A DNA stretch of 64,000 nt from Costus lasius (taxonomy: Eukaryota > Streptophyta > Magnoliopsida > Zingiberales > Costaceae): positions 5,174,001 through 5,238,000 of the forward strand of contig CM050454.1 of the NCBI GenBank assembly GCA_027563935.2, written 5' to 3'. A program made the translations under genes and the position numbers. A model generated the notes under the pieces. The model searched no databases. It saw only the letters and a program-made list of their open reading frames with translations, and was not told the DNA's origin. The stretch's first letter is position 1, and each line of letters begins with the position of its first letter. Shown here one piece after another: positions 1-12,153 of the stretch.

Positions 1-3000
1 CAAATTGAGTCAGACTGCATGTTATTAAATAAATTAAAATCATACTATGATAAAAAATAGAATAAAATAAAAATTATAACAATCCTGTAACAGAAATACT
101 ATGGAGTATAAAAACTAATATTGAAGTATAAACTTTCCACTAATGTAATCAAATGTCATTTTCTCTCTACAACACCATTTACAAATATGAAATAAATTAA
201 AATCATATTATGATCTAAAATAGAATAAAATAAAATTTATGACAATCATATAACAGAAATACTATGGAGTATAAAAACTAATATTGAAGTATAAACTTTC
301 CAGTAATGTAATCAAATGTCCTTTTCTCTTTACAACACAATTTACAAATATGATGGTATTATTCCAAAGAAAGTTTTCCTAGATGCATGCAATCGTTTGC
401 AATAAATCATAAACACTTACAACTATCCTTTCAAGGACGCAATATAATAATTAATATCCACATTTTCTCGTTCCTGTAAAAAGCTGAACCATGAACGTAC
501 AAAGGTACTTATATAATTAAATGGTTATACTGAGTGCTCCAAAGAGGCTCTGTTAAAGCATGAATAGTGGCTAGCTCCATTAGAAGATTGGCAAGGCAAT
601 TCTTGCTAAGTAAAATATTGTGTAAATAGGAAGCAGAGCGAGCTTTGTGAGTTTGAAGAGCCAGAAATGAGCTAGTTCACTGTGGAACCATGAATTTAAA
701 ATCCACTTGATGTGCCTAGCGGAAGTTATAATACCTGTACGAGTGTGGAAGGCAAAACTGTCGCACAAAAAGCTTGCAACATAGTGGATATTGAAGGTCA
801 GTTGTGTGAACTAGTTGAAAAGGAGCATATATCGGTGGGGAAAGAGCTTGTTAATTTTCAAACCAGCACAAGCTTTAAACCTCAAATCAGTCTGCACAGT
901 TAATGAGAAATACAGACGGATTTTGTTTCTCACTCCAGTTTCTAACAACTACAGTATAATTGTAAGACCAAAGTCAACGGAACTACTAAAGTCATTTTTC
1001 CATTTATATGGTCTAACTAAGTCAGTCCAGTCCAATTCTAATGACAATGCAAATGGGACTCTCAATCATCTTTCGCAGTTCACTACTGGAACCAAGAAGG
1101 ATACTCCCAATTATTGTGTATTGTTATAAAGAAAGCTCAGTTGCAATGAGAACGAAGTCATGGAAATCATCTCTAGGGCCACATGGTCTCAAGAACGAAT
1201 GAAACGTAAAGGAATTCAACACCTAGTCAATACCATAATTGCTTTATATCAAAGAGATTATTCTCCTCGAGAAATATTGCATTGGCAAACTAACCACCTA
1301 GAAAACATCCTATAGCCTATAGGGTCAGCTCAGGATTTACTTGCTTGTTCTGCCACAACCAATACTATGTAAACTTCAAACATTATTACATTAGCCATGG
1401 TTTTCTGAATATAGGTAAACGACTATCAATCATTATCACTACATAATGAACAATGAAGAAACAAATTTCTTTGCGTGCATGAATGTAACGTCACCAATAC
1501 CATGTAAACTTCAACATCATGACATATGGCGTAGCTGTTCAGAGAATGGTGTATAATATCCACTATTATCAGTTTATCACACGGTATTGAGCAGCAGAGA
1601 ATCACTATCATTATGAGCAACTAACTATAAAATGAATAAAGCAAGTGGTCCGTGAAAACAAAACTAAAGAGACACATAAAGTTACAGCCGAAAAGAAAAT
1701 AATCATCAGAATATCTCAAGGCTTATGTTTCATATGTGTTTAAGAAAATAAATTGGCGTTGATGATTGTGCTGGATTGGCTGGACAGACCACACAACTAG
1801 AACACTACGAGAGCAGCACTTCAGAAGTTATTCTACAACAAGAAGTAAAATGATACCTGAAGAATCTCCTTCTACCTCATTCCCTGAGCTATCCTCACTC
1901 TCATATCCGGAGCCTGCACCAGCAACATTCAAACAAGATTAAAAACTCAACAAATACATGTAATATTTGTCAAACTTACAGCAAATAAATAAAAATTACA
2001 AAGCTGGTCATAAATCACAGTGGCATGACATAAGTAAATATCTTATATGCAGAAACAGTAATACACCTAAAAAAGGAAATTTACAAGGATATTTAATCAC
2101 ATAATCCCAACTCAGATGCATGAAATTCTCATCTGTCAGATAATAAATTAGAAATAAATTCTGGCATCAGAATACCAACAATCTACCACAAAGTGAATCA
2201 TTGTTGTGATCACTAAGATCAAAACTTGCATGAATTCAATTTCAAAAAAGAAAGAAAAATTTGTAATTACCAAGTAATTGATCAACCACAAAAGCAAGTG
2301 CAACAATATCAATGCTACAAATGAATCACTATGCCCAAAAACTTAAGTCATGAAAAAAAAAAAGAAATTCGAGCCAGAAGGTCATCTACTGCAGTTTCCA
2401 GCTCTTTACCCTCACCGTCATTGATATCCACGTGTTTTTGTACTTCTGCATTTTCATCCAAGTTGAGATCTGAATAGAGTCAAAGGAAGAGGAGATATTG
2501 ACATAATCCCCATGCTCTTACACATAGACTTGCCGCCTTATCATTCTAAAACTCGAGGGCTTTCGGTGTTGTGCTTTAGCAACAGAAACAGCACTTATTT
2601 GACTCAGCTAAATCTTAGGCTTAGGCTCAGATGAAGCCAAAAAAGAGCCATTGTGTTACTGACAACTGCCACATCTCATTCGTGAACAGGGTTGAAAACT
2701 GAAAAATATAGCATGTTTTATAATTTCATCCTCGCCCCATCTAATCCCAATCTTAAGCAAGATAACATGAGACTCAGGATATTGAGACAAATTATAGAAC
2801 ATGTAACTAATTCTATGGAGGCAATGATATATGTATTTATGTCCATTTCATTCTTGACATGTAAAGGCCCATACTTTTTACATGCAATTCTTCAGGTCAC
2901 ATGGGAATCCCTAGGCCACAAATGAATCAATACTTTTCACCCTCTTCAAATTCATCAATGTCATCTACAAAAGACTTGTATAGCTTATTGTCTAGAAAAA

Positions 3001-4420
3001 CCTTTCACTTAATTCATCTGTTTAGTAATTATTCCACACATTTAGAGGTCCTAGCATCAGAATGTAAGTGAATGAATTCAACAAGTTTTTTGGTATGCAT
3101 GAATGATTTGGAGTGCATTGAGACCAACTAAACCATTAATCTAGCTACTAAAGACTATTAATGTTAACACAAAATTTACATATTCTGTTATTTTTCCAAC
3201 TAAAATAAGAAATCAAAGTTCAAAAATACAACTCTTCAAAATTTATGAGGTGTTTATTTTGAATGGGCTAAGTAAATTTGCTTTGAGTAGAGAAAAACCT
3301 CAAGTTTTTTTTTTAGATTTTGAGTTTTTTCTGATACTTATTACGCAATTCAATCATATTCTATATATTTTATTAGCAAAAAAAGAAAAGAATCCGAAAA
3401 GTTTTTTGAACATGAAATGAAATTCAGTATGCTAAAAAGGGAAACTCCATAAATGCTTAATTATTAACTTGTTTATACAATAAAAAAATTAAAACACATC
3501 TAATGTTAAAATAATATAATTTAGTCACAAGGTAGAAGATAGAGAATAATAGGACAGTATAGCACTCACATGGATATCAATATAAAAAATAAACACACAT
3601 AAATATTCATGAAACTGAACTGAAAAGACAAGTGATCTATGATGAGTAATAAGAAAGATAGTAATAAGAGAAATTAAGGCAATGAATCAAGGGAAAGCAA
3701 TTCATATAAACTTAAAGGAATAATCCATTACATTATTTTATGTTCCTAAAATAGTTGTTTGATAAGTTGATTTTTAACATTTTAACTATTGTAGTAAGTT
3801 ATTGCAACCTGATGACGTGTCTAATAACTCAAAATAATTAGCCATTTGGATGTCAACTGCTCATATACTTGGAAAAACTATTAATAAATCACTGAATCTA
3901 GTTTAGTTCACATGACTAGCAGGATTCTTTTACAATACCTTACAAGTCGCAATGATGGTACAGTCTTATAAACATTCAAAAAAAAAGTGAAAAAACATTT
4001 ATAGTCATATAGCAAATTTTGTGTTCTGATCCCTCTCCTCTGTGTTATCTTATCCTTACTTGTTACTGATGATAAAACAGAAATTCTACATGGAAGAGCA
4101 TGGCAATAAGGACAAACTATCCTTTCTTCCTCTTCCTACAATGAGGAGAGTAAAAAGGAAGACTCTGAACGTCTAACACTTTCTCCCAGTCCAATTTTGT
4201 TCCTTTCTTGTCTTATCTTTTAGTGCATGGAGAGTCAATTTTAGATTTGATGTTGTTGCATTTGCTTAGCGGCAACAAAAGTTGGTGCTTCACAATGGAC
4301 GGGAAGAAAGTGGCTGATCTCTGCTTATGGAAGAGAGGATTAGGGCTTACAAGAAAGGATAATAAAATTGCAGAACAATATTGATCCAGAATGTACCCGA
4401 AGTACAATATAGTGATAAAT
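1..4420. other. AT-rich region with no clear gene
   Basis: This stretch is AT-rich with only short open frames and no recognisable protein family, apart from two possible small minus-strand exons listed separately. Positions 1-360 contain an imperfect direct repeat of roughly 170 bp: a segment around 60-190 (ACTATGGAGTATAAAAAC and the following 60 bases) recurs around 240-360. I see no tRNA, rRNA or complete transposon in it. Confidence 0.5.
1857..2469 (-). other. Two possible minus-strand exons of an unidentified acidic protein
   Basis: Two short segments look like exons on the minus strand. The first, 2390-2469, follows a TTCAG acceptor, precedes a GCA|GTAGAT donor, and reads through acidic residues such as LNLDENAEVQKHVDINDGEG. 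The second, 1857-1913, follows GGTGCAG, precedes TTCAG|GTATC, and reads SGYESEDSSGNEVEGDSSG. Their phases do not join directly, so at least one exon between them would be missing. I do not recognise the protein. The stretches could be part of a gene whose other exons I cannot see, or chance. Confidence 0.25.
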
Positions 4421-4429
4421 CGTACTTAT

Positions 4430-5305
4430 CTCGCCTTGCTCATTGATTGGTTCCTCAATGACAGTCATGATGCGGTCAAGATTTGCCCTACCCACAGGAA
4501 CCTAACAATTTAGTCAAACAAAAGAGTAGGAAATCAAGAATCACCTTTATCAGACTAATCAAAACCAAGAAAACGTGAAATAACAAACATTATATAATTA
4601 TACCATTTCTAAATTAAGTCAAATTCCATTTCGAATTTTAACAGAGAAGCAACAAACAAATGAAGCAATTTGCAGTCCAATGATTGCAGTTTTTGCATAT
4701 TCATTTTGCAGTGGCTAGTTGCTTAACTCCATTTATCCGTGTCAAAGACAATAAGAAACTAGTAGTTTGTAAGGAACTTTTTCTTCTACTGGTTCACTTC
4801 TTAATAAACAAATGCAAAAGACGAAATATATCTCAAAGAATGTATGAAATAACATAAATGTGATGCTTCTAGTTTTCACTGTAATATGTATGATACACAT
4901 TTATCAAGGTATGAATGTGCAGCCGTAACCAGGATCCCCTAATAGCTGATTCGATCAACTTAAGAATAAGCAAGGCATGTTCAATGAATTTAGTGTTCAT
5001 ATGATTACAACATTTAGTAAAAAAACTCAACTAGTATGAAATTATGCCTACTGAGATTGGAGATCCGGTGTTGAGAACCCTCTGTCCGCAGACGAGCCCC
5101 TCGGTTCCGTCCATGGCGATGGTCCTCACCATGTTCTCCCCCAGATGATGTTGTGAAACCTCGAAAGGTAGGCGGATCTGCTGGTGGAGCACCTCCAGCA
5201 CCGTCAGGATCAGCGGCAACCCCTCGTCAATCCGGACGACACTGACGACTCCGACGAACTGGCAGACCTTCCCGATCGAAGCGGCGCCAGTGAACTCGTC
5301 CGTGT
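4430..5305 (-). pseudogene. Fragment of mitochondrial ATP synthase beta subunit gene
   Basis: Exon-like segment 5052-5305 reads [19 protein letters not shown] and continues through [18 protein letters not shown] to [11 protein letters not shown] second segment, 4430-4501, begins after a TTAG acceptor with VPVGRANLDRIMTVIEEPIN. Together they match the N-terminal beta-barrel part of the F1-ATPase beta chain, in which SPIT-VPVGR is contiguous. The family continues with a nucleotide-binding domain (GGAGVGKT P-loop), and I find no trace of it in the 4.4 kb downstream. An in-frame TGA lies just upstream of the first segment, and no presequence or start codon is visible. The second segment ends GAG|ATAAGT, which could be a mutated GTAAGT donor. 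Substitutions such as CGQRVLN for RGQRVLN and an extra residue in SQHHLGEN also suggest decay. It is best read as a truncated, non-functional copy. Identity is confident; loss of function is inferred. Confidence 0.8.
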
Positions 5306-5560
5306 CTCACCGGTTTAGGGCTATAAAGATTAAAGTGTAGATCTGCCAATTCGGGTTGCAAACGGGTTGCGTCTAACCCTAAAGAGCAGTCCTTCCCATA
5401 GCCCGTGTTCTGATCGCTGGATGCCTTTTTTTCATGTTTTTAGTAACATGATGCGGAGCACGTGAAATGCACGCACGTTCAGTATGGATAAAGACAAAGA
5501 ATAGTTATTTGCATTTAAAAAAGAAAAAATTAATGGAGATGTGATGCTTTGTTGTCATAA

Positions 5561-5764
5561 GACCTGGCAAAAATTGACCCGATCCACCGACTCGACCTGA
5601 CTTGACACGAAGTTAGGCGGGTTAGGGTTGGGTCTAATCGTGTTTAGGTCATAAACGGCTCAACCCGTTTATGACCCGAAATTAAACGAGTCATGTCGGG
5701 TTATAATCGGGTTGACCCGCTTAACCCAATTATATTATATAATTATATATATTATATATATAAT

Positions 5765-5796
<32 letters not shown>

Positions 5797-6063
5797 TATA
5801 TACCATTTTGGGTCGAGTCGTGTTGTGTCGAGTTAATCGGGTTAATATTTTTATATTTATATAATTATATATATATATATATATATTATAAATATTTATT
5901 TAAATTATTTAATATTAAATGGGTTAATCGGGTCGTGTCGGGTTGACCCGAATATACATGGGTCGTGTTTGGGTTAGATCATCTGACCCAATTAATTAAA
6001 CGTGCCGTGTTCGGGTTAAGCTAATTGGGTCACGGGTCATAAACGAGTCAACCCGAACACGAG
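5561..6063. mobile_element. Truncated hAT-like repeat with GGGTTGACCCG motifs
   Basis: It begins with GACCTGGCAAAAATTGACCC, typical of the ends of plant hAT-type non-autonomous elements. It carries many copies of CGGGTTGACCCG and GGGTCGTGT on both strands around an AT-rich core with (TA)n runs near 5745-5790 and 5865-5890. The expected right terminal repeat (TTGCCA and so on) is absent; the element stops exactly where the tRNA-Ala copy begins at 6064. Confidence 0.6.
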
Positions 6064-6128
6064 CGGGGGATCGAACCCCGTGCCTCTCGCATGCAAAGCG
6101 AGCGCTCTACCATTTGAGCTACATCCCC
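6057..6128 (-). tRNA. tRNA-Ala (TGC) copy lacking its 3' acceptor strand
   Basis: Read on the minus strand from 6128, the sequence has GGGGATG as the 5' acceptor strand, the D-arm AGCTCAAATGGTAGAGC, anticodon stem-loop CTCGC-TTTGCAT-GCGAG with anticodon TGC, and the T-arm CGGGG-TTCGATC-CCCCG. The internal A and B boxes are therefore intact. The last seven bases are CTCGTGT instead of CATCCCC, so the acceptor stem cannot form. The break is at 6063/6064, where hAT-like repeat sequence starts. The copy is probably a pseudogene, although the Pol III promoter could still work. Confidence 0.75.
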
Positions 6129-6204
6129 TTTCCTACTTCATATGTTTACTCTACCTTTTAAGTAGGAAAGATTGTTATACGAAAAAGATATCTTAAACAT
6201 GTAA

Positions 6205-6264
6205 CGGATTAAACCAATGTCTTTCACATACAAAGCGAGCACCCTACCATTTGAACTACATCCG
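6205..6264 (-). pseudogene. Degenerate tRNA-Ala relic
   Basis: On the minus strand, GGATGTAGTTCAAATGGTAG followed by GTGCTCGCTTTGTATGTGAA is a decayed copy of the tRNA-Ala just to its left. The anticodon loop is now TTTGTAT, the anticodon stem is mismatched, and the T-arm has become TTGGTTTAATCC. It is not functional. Confidence 0.65.
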
Positions 6265-6799
6265 ATATATACTAATTACAATCAGCTTATCATGAGCAAA
6301 AACTCGAGTTCATTTTGGATTTCCATCTTGATCAATCACAACCGCAGCATTGTCATCATATCGTATTATTATATCGTTGTCACGTTTGAGTTCTTTACAA
6401 ATACGTACAATTAAGTAAAACCCTATATTTCTTTTAGAGAATCTTTTAGTTGTTTCAGAGCAACTAGAAAGAGATTCTTTAACCAGAAAGAATTCAGTTC
6501 AAGTGTAGGATACCTATCCAAATAAATATAAGAGAGAGGAATGTTCATGTACAATGGGATCATCAAAATTTGATCTTTTCTAACTCTTTCTATAACTCAC
6601 TAGAGGCTTGGGAAACAAAAAGAAGATATGTATGAACGAGATATCCAGCAACAAAGAAAAAGGATTAAAACGTTCCTCGATGGTTAGGTTCATGAAGTTC
6701 TCCGTTCAATCGGTTCGAAGATATCAACCATGCCACAGTGATCTCGGACTGTTGGATCTAAATTATTTGCAGATGAAAAATTATTTCTAACAAAAGAAA

Positions 6800-9700
6800 T
6801 TTAAAGATGAGATTTGAAACGAAAACAGAATAACAAAATTAAAATAAGAACAAAAGAACTTGGAGGCGCGGAGAAACCTACTGTCCTTAGGTGAATTTCT
6901 GGGTCCTCGTGTGAGCAAATTCTAGAGAGATCACCCAGGATACAACCAAGATTCTTCTCCTGCAGATCACGACCGTGGAGAAGTTGATCGGCTTCCTTTC
7001 GGCGTTGAGCAGCAAAGAACAAGAAGGAAAAATTTTAATTGGGAGGCGCATTGGTTTTTTTAGTAGCTACACACCAATGTGTTTCTACCTTGAGGTCAAA
7101 CACCTATTTATAGGCTAAACTATCATGGTAAGAACCGTCGAATTAAATCGGAAGGCCACAAGGCATTTGCCACTAATAACAATTTTAATTAATAAAATAT
7201 TTAATTTAAACCAGGTAAAAGAAATAAATGAATATTTTAAAATATTTTTTTTTTAATTTTATCTAACAGTCCCCCCACAGAATTAAAAAAAAATGAATCT
7301 AATTGAAAAGATTTAATTTAAAGTGCTGCTCATTGCTTATATTATGCGGTCAGTAAAGTGCACTTAAAGGCATAACCTTTACTTAGTAAAATTATTTTCA
7401 TCTGAAGAAAAGATAGTGTAGTTTTGAACTATTTCCCTTTGACCCAAACTTTAATAATTTCACACATAATAGAGGAGATAACCAATCGCGGTGTTGTGCA
7501 TTTTTGGCCGTGCGCATGTATCATTCATGAGAGCTTCTGAGGGTTGTCTATGTCCTCAGCTGCGGCCGTATACGGACTCTCTCATATAGGAAGTTCCCTA
7601 CAAGGGATGAGTGTAGAGGAAGTTTTTATAAGCACAAATCTATCCTCAGAAATGGGGGTGTAAAGCATCAATTCTATCACATAAATTTTTATACACCGTA
7701 GTGTTTTATAATTTTATTTTTCAAAGTGCTTATTAGCCAGTCAATCAGATTGTTATTACCATATTGAACCTCCTTCAAGGGATCTCCTATCACAGAGATT
7801 GGGTTCCCATCGCTGAAAGACCTATTTACAGACTAATTCTCATTCCTCTCTATACTTCTAGGCTCTTGGTCCTAGGCAAGCCTTTGGTCAAGCCATCGGC
7901 TAGTTTGTGCTCAGTCTTTACAAAAGAAAGAGCTACAACTCCATGCGAGTCCAGCCGTCTAATAGACTTTTGTCTAATTTTAATGTGGCGACTCATTTTC
8001 ACATTTGTTAGTTTCTTCTTACAAAATGGTATTGTGGCTTGAGAGTCGCAATGAATAGAAATAGGAGCTAAAAGGAGCAGAAGAAAATGGAAGTGAAGAA
8101 ACTAATTTTTTAAGTCATTCGGCTTCAATACATGTGGCATCCAAAGCCACTAACTCTGCTTCCATTGTGCTCCTAGCAATTATTGATTGCTTGGAAGATT
8201 GTCATGTAATGACACTTTCTCCTAATAAAAATATATAGCTAGAAATAGATTTGATATCATTGGAATCAGATATCCAATTAGCATCACTAAATCCTTCTAA
8301 AACAGAAGGATAACTAGAAAATTTTAAGCCATAAGAACTAGTACCTTTAAAATACTTAAAAACTCTATTTAAGACATTCCAATGTGTTTGACTAGGATTA
8401 CAGGTGTATCTACTTAATCTAGATACAACAAAGGCTATGTCAAGTTTAGTTCTATTTGAAAGGTAAAAAAGAGATCCTATACACTGAGCATATTTGTCTT
8501 GATCTACAGATTTGCCATTATTCTTTTCAGTATGACATTAGGATCATAAGGATTAGAAAGAAAAGAACAATTACTAAAACCAAACTTTTCTAGGAGTTTA
8601 TTAGTGTAATGTGATTGAGATAAGGTCAAGGAATCTGAAGATTTAATTATCTTCATTCCTAGGGGTGGCAATTTCACCCGAACCCCGATGGGTACCCGAC
8701 CCGTTTATGGCGGGTTCGGGTACCCGATTAGCTAAATGGGTCGGGTTCGGGTTTAGGGGTGTGGGTACCCGGTATCCGATACCCGACTTCAATAAAAAAA
8801 TATAAATATTAATTTTTATTATTAGAGTATAAATAATAATAAAATAACCATTATATAAATATTTATTACTATTAAAAATATAAAAATAATAATAAATAAT
8901 TATTATATAAATATATTTAATTTAATTTTAATTTTTAAAATATAGTTTATATAACAAATAATTTAGTTTTTTAATTAATCGGGTACCCGCTTAAATACCC
9001 GACCCGAGTTTGGGCCGGGTTTAGGTGGCGGGTCGGGTTCGGGTTTAGGGTAAAATCCTGGGTACCCGACCCGTTGCCAGTCATATTCATTCCTAAAATC
9101 ACATATGATTCTCCTACATCTTTCATGCTAAAATGATCTAAAAGATAAGATTTAATTTCAGTAATTAAATCTAAAGAAGGTGCTAATATAAGAATATCAT
9201 CTACATAAAGGCATAAGATTATAAATTTGTTTTCATCTATCTTTTTAGTATATAGGAAATTATCTGATTCATTTGTTTGAAATCCAAATGAAACTATAAT
9301 TTTGTCAAATTTTTCATGTCATTGTTTTGGAGCTTGTTTAAGTCCATACAATGACCGAACTAGTTGACAAACTTTATTTTCAGAACCAGGAGAGATAAAC
9401 CCTTCAGGTTGGTTCATATAGATTTCTTCTTCTATCCATGTAGAAAAGCAATCTTAACATCCATTTGAAGTTACAGATGGAAGCAAATGTAAGCATAACT
9501 CTAATGGTAGTTATTCTTGCTACATGTGCATAAGTGTCAAAATAGTCAATGCTAGCCTTTTGAGCAAAGCCTTGAACAACTAAACGTGCCTTATACTTTT
9601 CTACTAATCCATTATGTCTTAATTTCTTTTTAAATAACCACCTACATCCTAAAGGTTTATTACCAGGAGGTAAATCAGTTAGGGCCCAAGTATGATTACT

Positions 9701-10900
9701 TAGAATTGAATCCATCTCACTATGAATTGCCTCCTTCCAGAAAGGAGTATCAAGAGAGTTGAGAGTCTCTTGATAAGAATTAGGTGTGTCTTCAATTAAA
9801 TAAGTAATGAAGTCATCACCAAAATTATTTTCAACTCTAACTCTCTAACTCCTTCTAGGTTCAAATGGTTGAAAAAGATTTGTAACTATAGGTGTAAAAG
9901 ATGTTTCTAGTTGATTTGAGTTTGATTGAATACTTGATGAGATTTTATTTTTGAAAGGAAATATATGTTCAAAGAATGAAGCATCTTTAAATTCAATTAA
10001 TGTGTTATTTGATATTTCTGGTATTTTCAGAATTGATTACCAAAAATCTATAAGTATTACTATCTAAGGAGTAACCTACTACAACAACATCTATAGTTTT
10101 AGGACCTAGTTTTCTCTTTTTAGGTTCAGGAATGTTGACTTTAGCAAGGCACCCCACATTCGAAGAAAATTAAGCCTCGGCTTATAACCCTTCCACAATT
10201 CATAGGGGGTGACATCCTTATCTTTTAAAGGAATTCTATTAAGAATGAAGTATGAAAATAGTAATGCTTCTCCCCAAAGATTTTGAGGTACACCTGAACT
10301 CAGCATCATGGAGTTAACCATATCTAGGAGAGTTCTATTTTTTCCTTTCAGCCACACCATTAGATTGTGATGAATAAAAGGGTGTAACTTGATGAATTAT
10401 ACTATGATCTTGACAAAAGGATGTAAAATCATTAAACATGTATTCTCCTCCTATATCAGATCTAATTATTTTTATCTTTTTATCTTGTTGGTTTTCAACT
10501 TCAGTTTTGAAGATTTTAAACTTATTTAAAACTTCATCTTTTGTTTTAAGCAAATAAGTGTAACAATATCTTGAACAATCATCAATGAAAGTTACAAAAT
10601 ATTTATTACCTCCTCTTGTTAAGGTTGAAGTTGAATCACAAATATCACTATGAATTAACTCTAGAATTTATGAATTTCTAGATTCAACTGTTTTGAAGGA
10701 TGTTCTAGGTTAGTTTAGCCTTAACACAGATTTCATACTTAGGATTTACTTTAGAATTTATTTTAGAAATTAATTCTAAATTTATCATTTTGTTGATAGA
10801 TTTAAAATTAATATGACCAAGCCTGCCATGCGAATAATCATTCATTTCAAAATTTAGTATAATAGAGGATGAAGAAAAGAAATCTTTATTACTTAAATAA
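6800..10900 (-). mobile_element. Decayed Ty1/copia retrotransposon
   Basis: The minus strand carries copia pol pieces in the order typical of the superfamily. A GAG-pre-integrase motif HGRLGHINFKSINKMINLEL lies near 10840-10720. The integrase core has IIRSDIGGEY and NGVAERKNRTLLD (two of the catalytic acidic residues, about 10470 and 10340). Reverse transcriptase starts WALTDLPPGNKPLGCRWLFK (about 9690). RNase H has SQATIPF and RHIKIRQKSIRRLDSHG (8050-7900). Frames are broken several times. A purine-rich tract TGTGGGGGGA at about 7269-7278 is followed by TGTTAGAT at 7268, which I take as the start of the 3' LTR. A TATA-like CCTATAAATAGG lies inside that LTR near 7106-7117. The right LTR and the outer end of the left one were not found. 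A hAT MITE is nested at 8660-9085. The element is non-autonomous today. Confidence 0.85.
8660..9085. mobile_element. hAT-type MITE, 426 bp, nested in the copia element
   Basis: The element starts TAGGGGTGGCAAT and ends GTTGCCAGTCATA, giving imperfect terminal inverted repeats (TAGGGGTGGCAA against TATGACTGGCAA). It is flanked by a perfect 8-bp direct repeat TTCATTCC (8652-8659 and 9086-9093), the size made by hAT transposases. Its interior is AT-rich between GGGTACCCGACCCG blocks. It has no coding capacity and lies within the reverse transcriptase to RNase H part of the copia relic, so it is younger. Confidence 0.9.
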
Positions 10901-10977
10901 AAAAAAATATTTATTTTGAAAAATCTCCTGAGTATAATCTTTTACATATGAAATTATCTTTTTTAGTAATGAAATTG

Positions 10978-11034
10978 GCTTTGTGCCTCTCGTATGCAAT
11001 GCAAACTCTATACCATTTGAATTATATCCCTTTT
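10978..11034 (-). pseudogene. Degenerate tRNA-Ala relic
   Basis: The minus strand reads GGGATATAATTCAAATGGTA, then TAGAGTTTGCATTGCATACGAGAGGCAC. This is the same tRNA-Ala with a scrambled anticodon stem and no recognisable T-arm. A still shorter relic (TAGCTCAAATGGTAG, D-arm only) follows at about 11146-11172, also on the minus strand. Confidence 0.55.
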
Positions 11035-11039
11035 ACATT

Positions 11040-12150
11040 AATCATGATCAACTCATTTGTGAGAACGACTTGATGAGAAATGCAAACACATTTTAGTATG
11101 GATAAATAAAAAATATTATCATGGAAAAAGGATAAACTTGGACATGCGGCTACCATTTGAGCTATTCAGTAAGAATGCTTATAATTTTTTTTTTTTGTGT
11201 TTTTTTATAAAAGGTTTTATATGATACGCATCTTCACTCTTATCAAATTTGAGCAAATATAATGACTCGACATATAAACTGTAATAGGCATAGCCTACAA
11301 AATAACAAGTATATGAAAATAAACACCGCAATAAAAGGCTATGTTTATGTTTAGAACTACAATGCTATTAGAGAAAAAGCTATTTGAGTGCTTTTTAATA
11401 TACTACGATGTGTAATATGAAAATAGAGACCAAACAAAGCAGAAAAATGTGCATTTTTGTAAACTAATTTTGTAAACTACTATATGGGTTAGATTATAAA
11501 AAATGTGCATTTACACAGCAGAAAAGTTCCAAGTTCATGATGCGTGAGAATTTATCATTGACACAATTTCACTTATTAAAAACATGTCATATATATTAGT
11601 TCATTTCATAAATAATAAAAAAAATATATTTTTTAAAAAAAGATAGAACTCGACTCTAAGATCTCGTTATGCTACATGGGCTAGCAAACTTGCATGCTAT
11701 GGGTGCAAAACCATGCACGCCCAAATGCATGGCTGTATGGCAAGTGTTACCCTCTGTATGGCAAGTGTTACCCTCTATATGCCATGATACTAAGATGGTT
11801 ATAAAATTATAGGATTGACAGACCCATGCAGAGTTTAATCAACATGCAAAGGATGATTACCGAGAATACATAACGCATGGAGGAAGAAGAGCATGGCTAA
11901 AAGATAAACTATGAGAACCAAAATCACTTGCTATGCTTCTTCAAATTAAAAATCCACAAGAGATGACCCTCACAACAGCATTACCAGTCATCAAAATACT
12001 CTTAACAACTAGTGGCTCGATACCATTAACCTGTGGCTACTCTGTATGGTTGCCGCCTCTTCCCAGCAACTTTCTCAGTAACTTGTCAAATCTTTCATTT
12101 TCTCTTCAGCGAGTCACGATTTGGTGGAGCTCTCAGTTTCTCCGATGCTT
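11040..12150. other. Intergenic region between copia relic and CLPP3 3' end
   Basis: AT-rich with short homopolymer runs. A short direct duplication, CTGTATGGCAAGTGTTACCC, occurs twice around 11733-11772. No gene or complete repeat was recognised. The CLPP3 3' untranslated region should lie within 11900-12153. Confidence 0.4.
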
Positions 12151-12153
12151 GTC

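Noticed and set aside
9404..10553. Separate genes from three open frames
   Set aside because: They are broken pieces of one copia polyprotein (reverse transcriptase and integrase), not independent genes.
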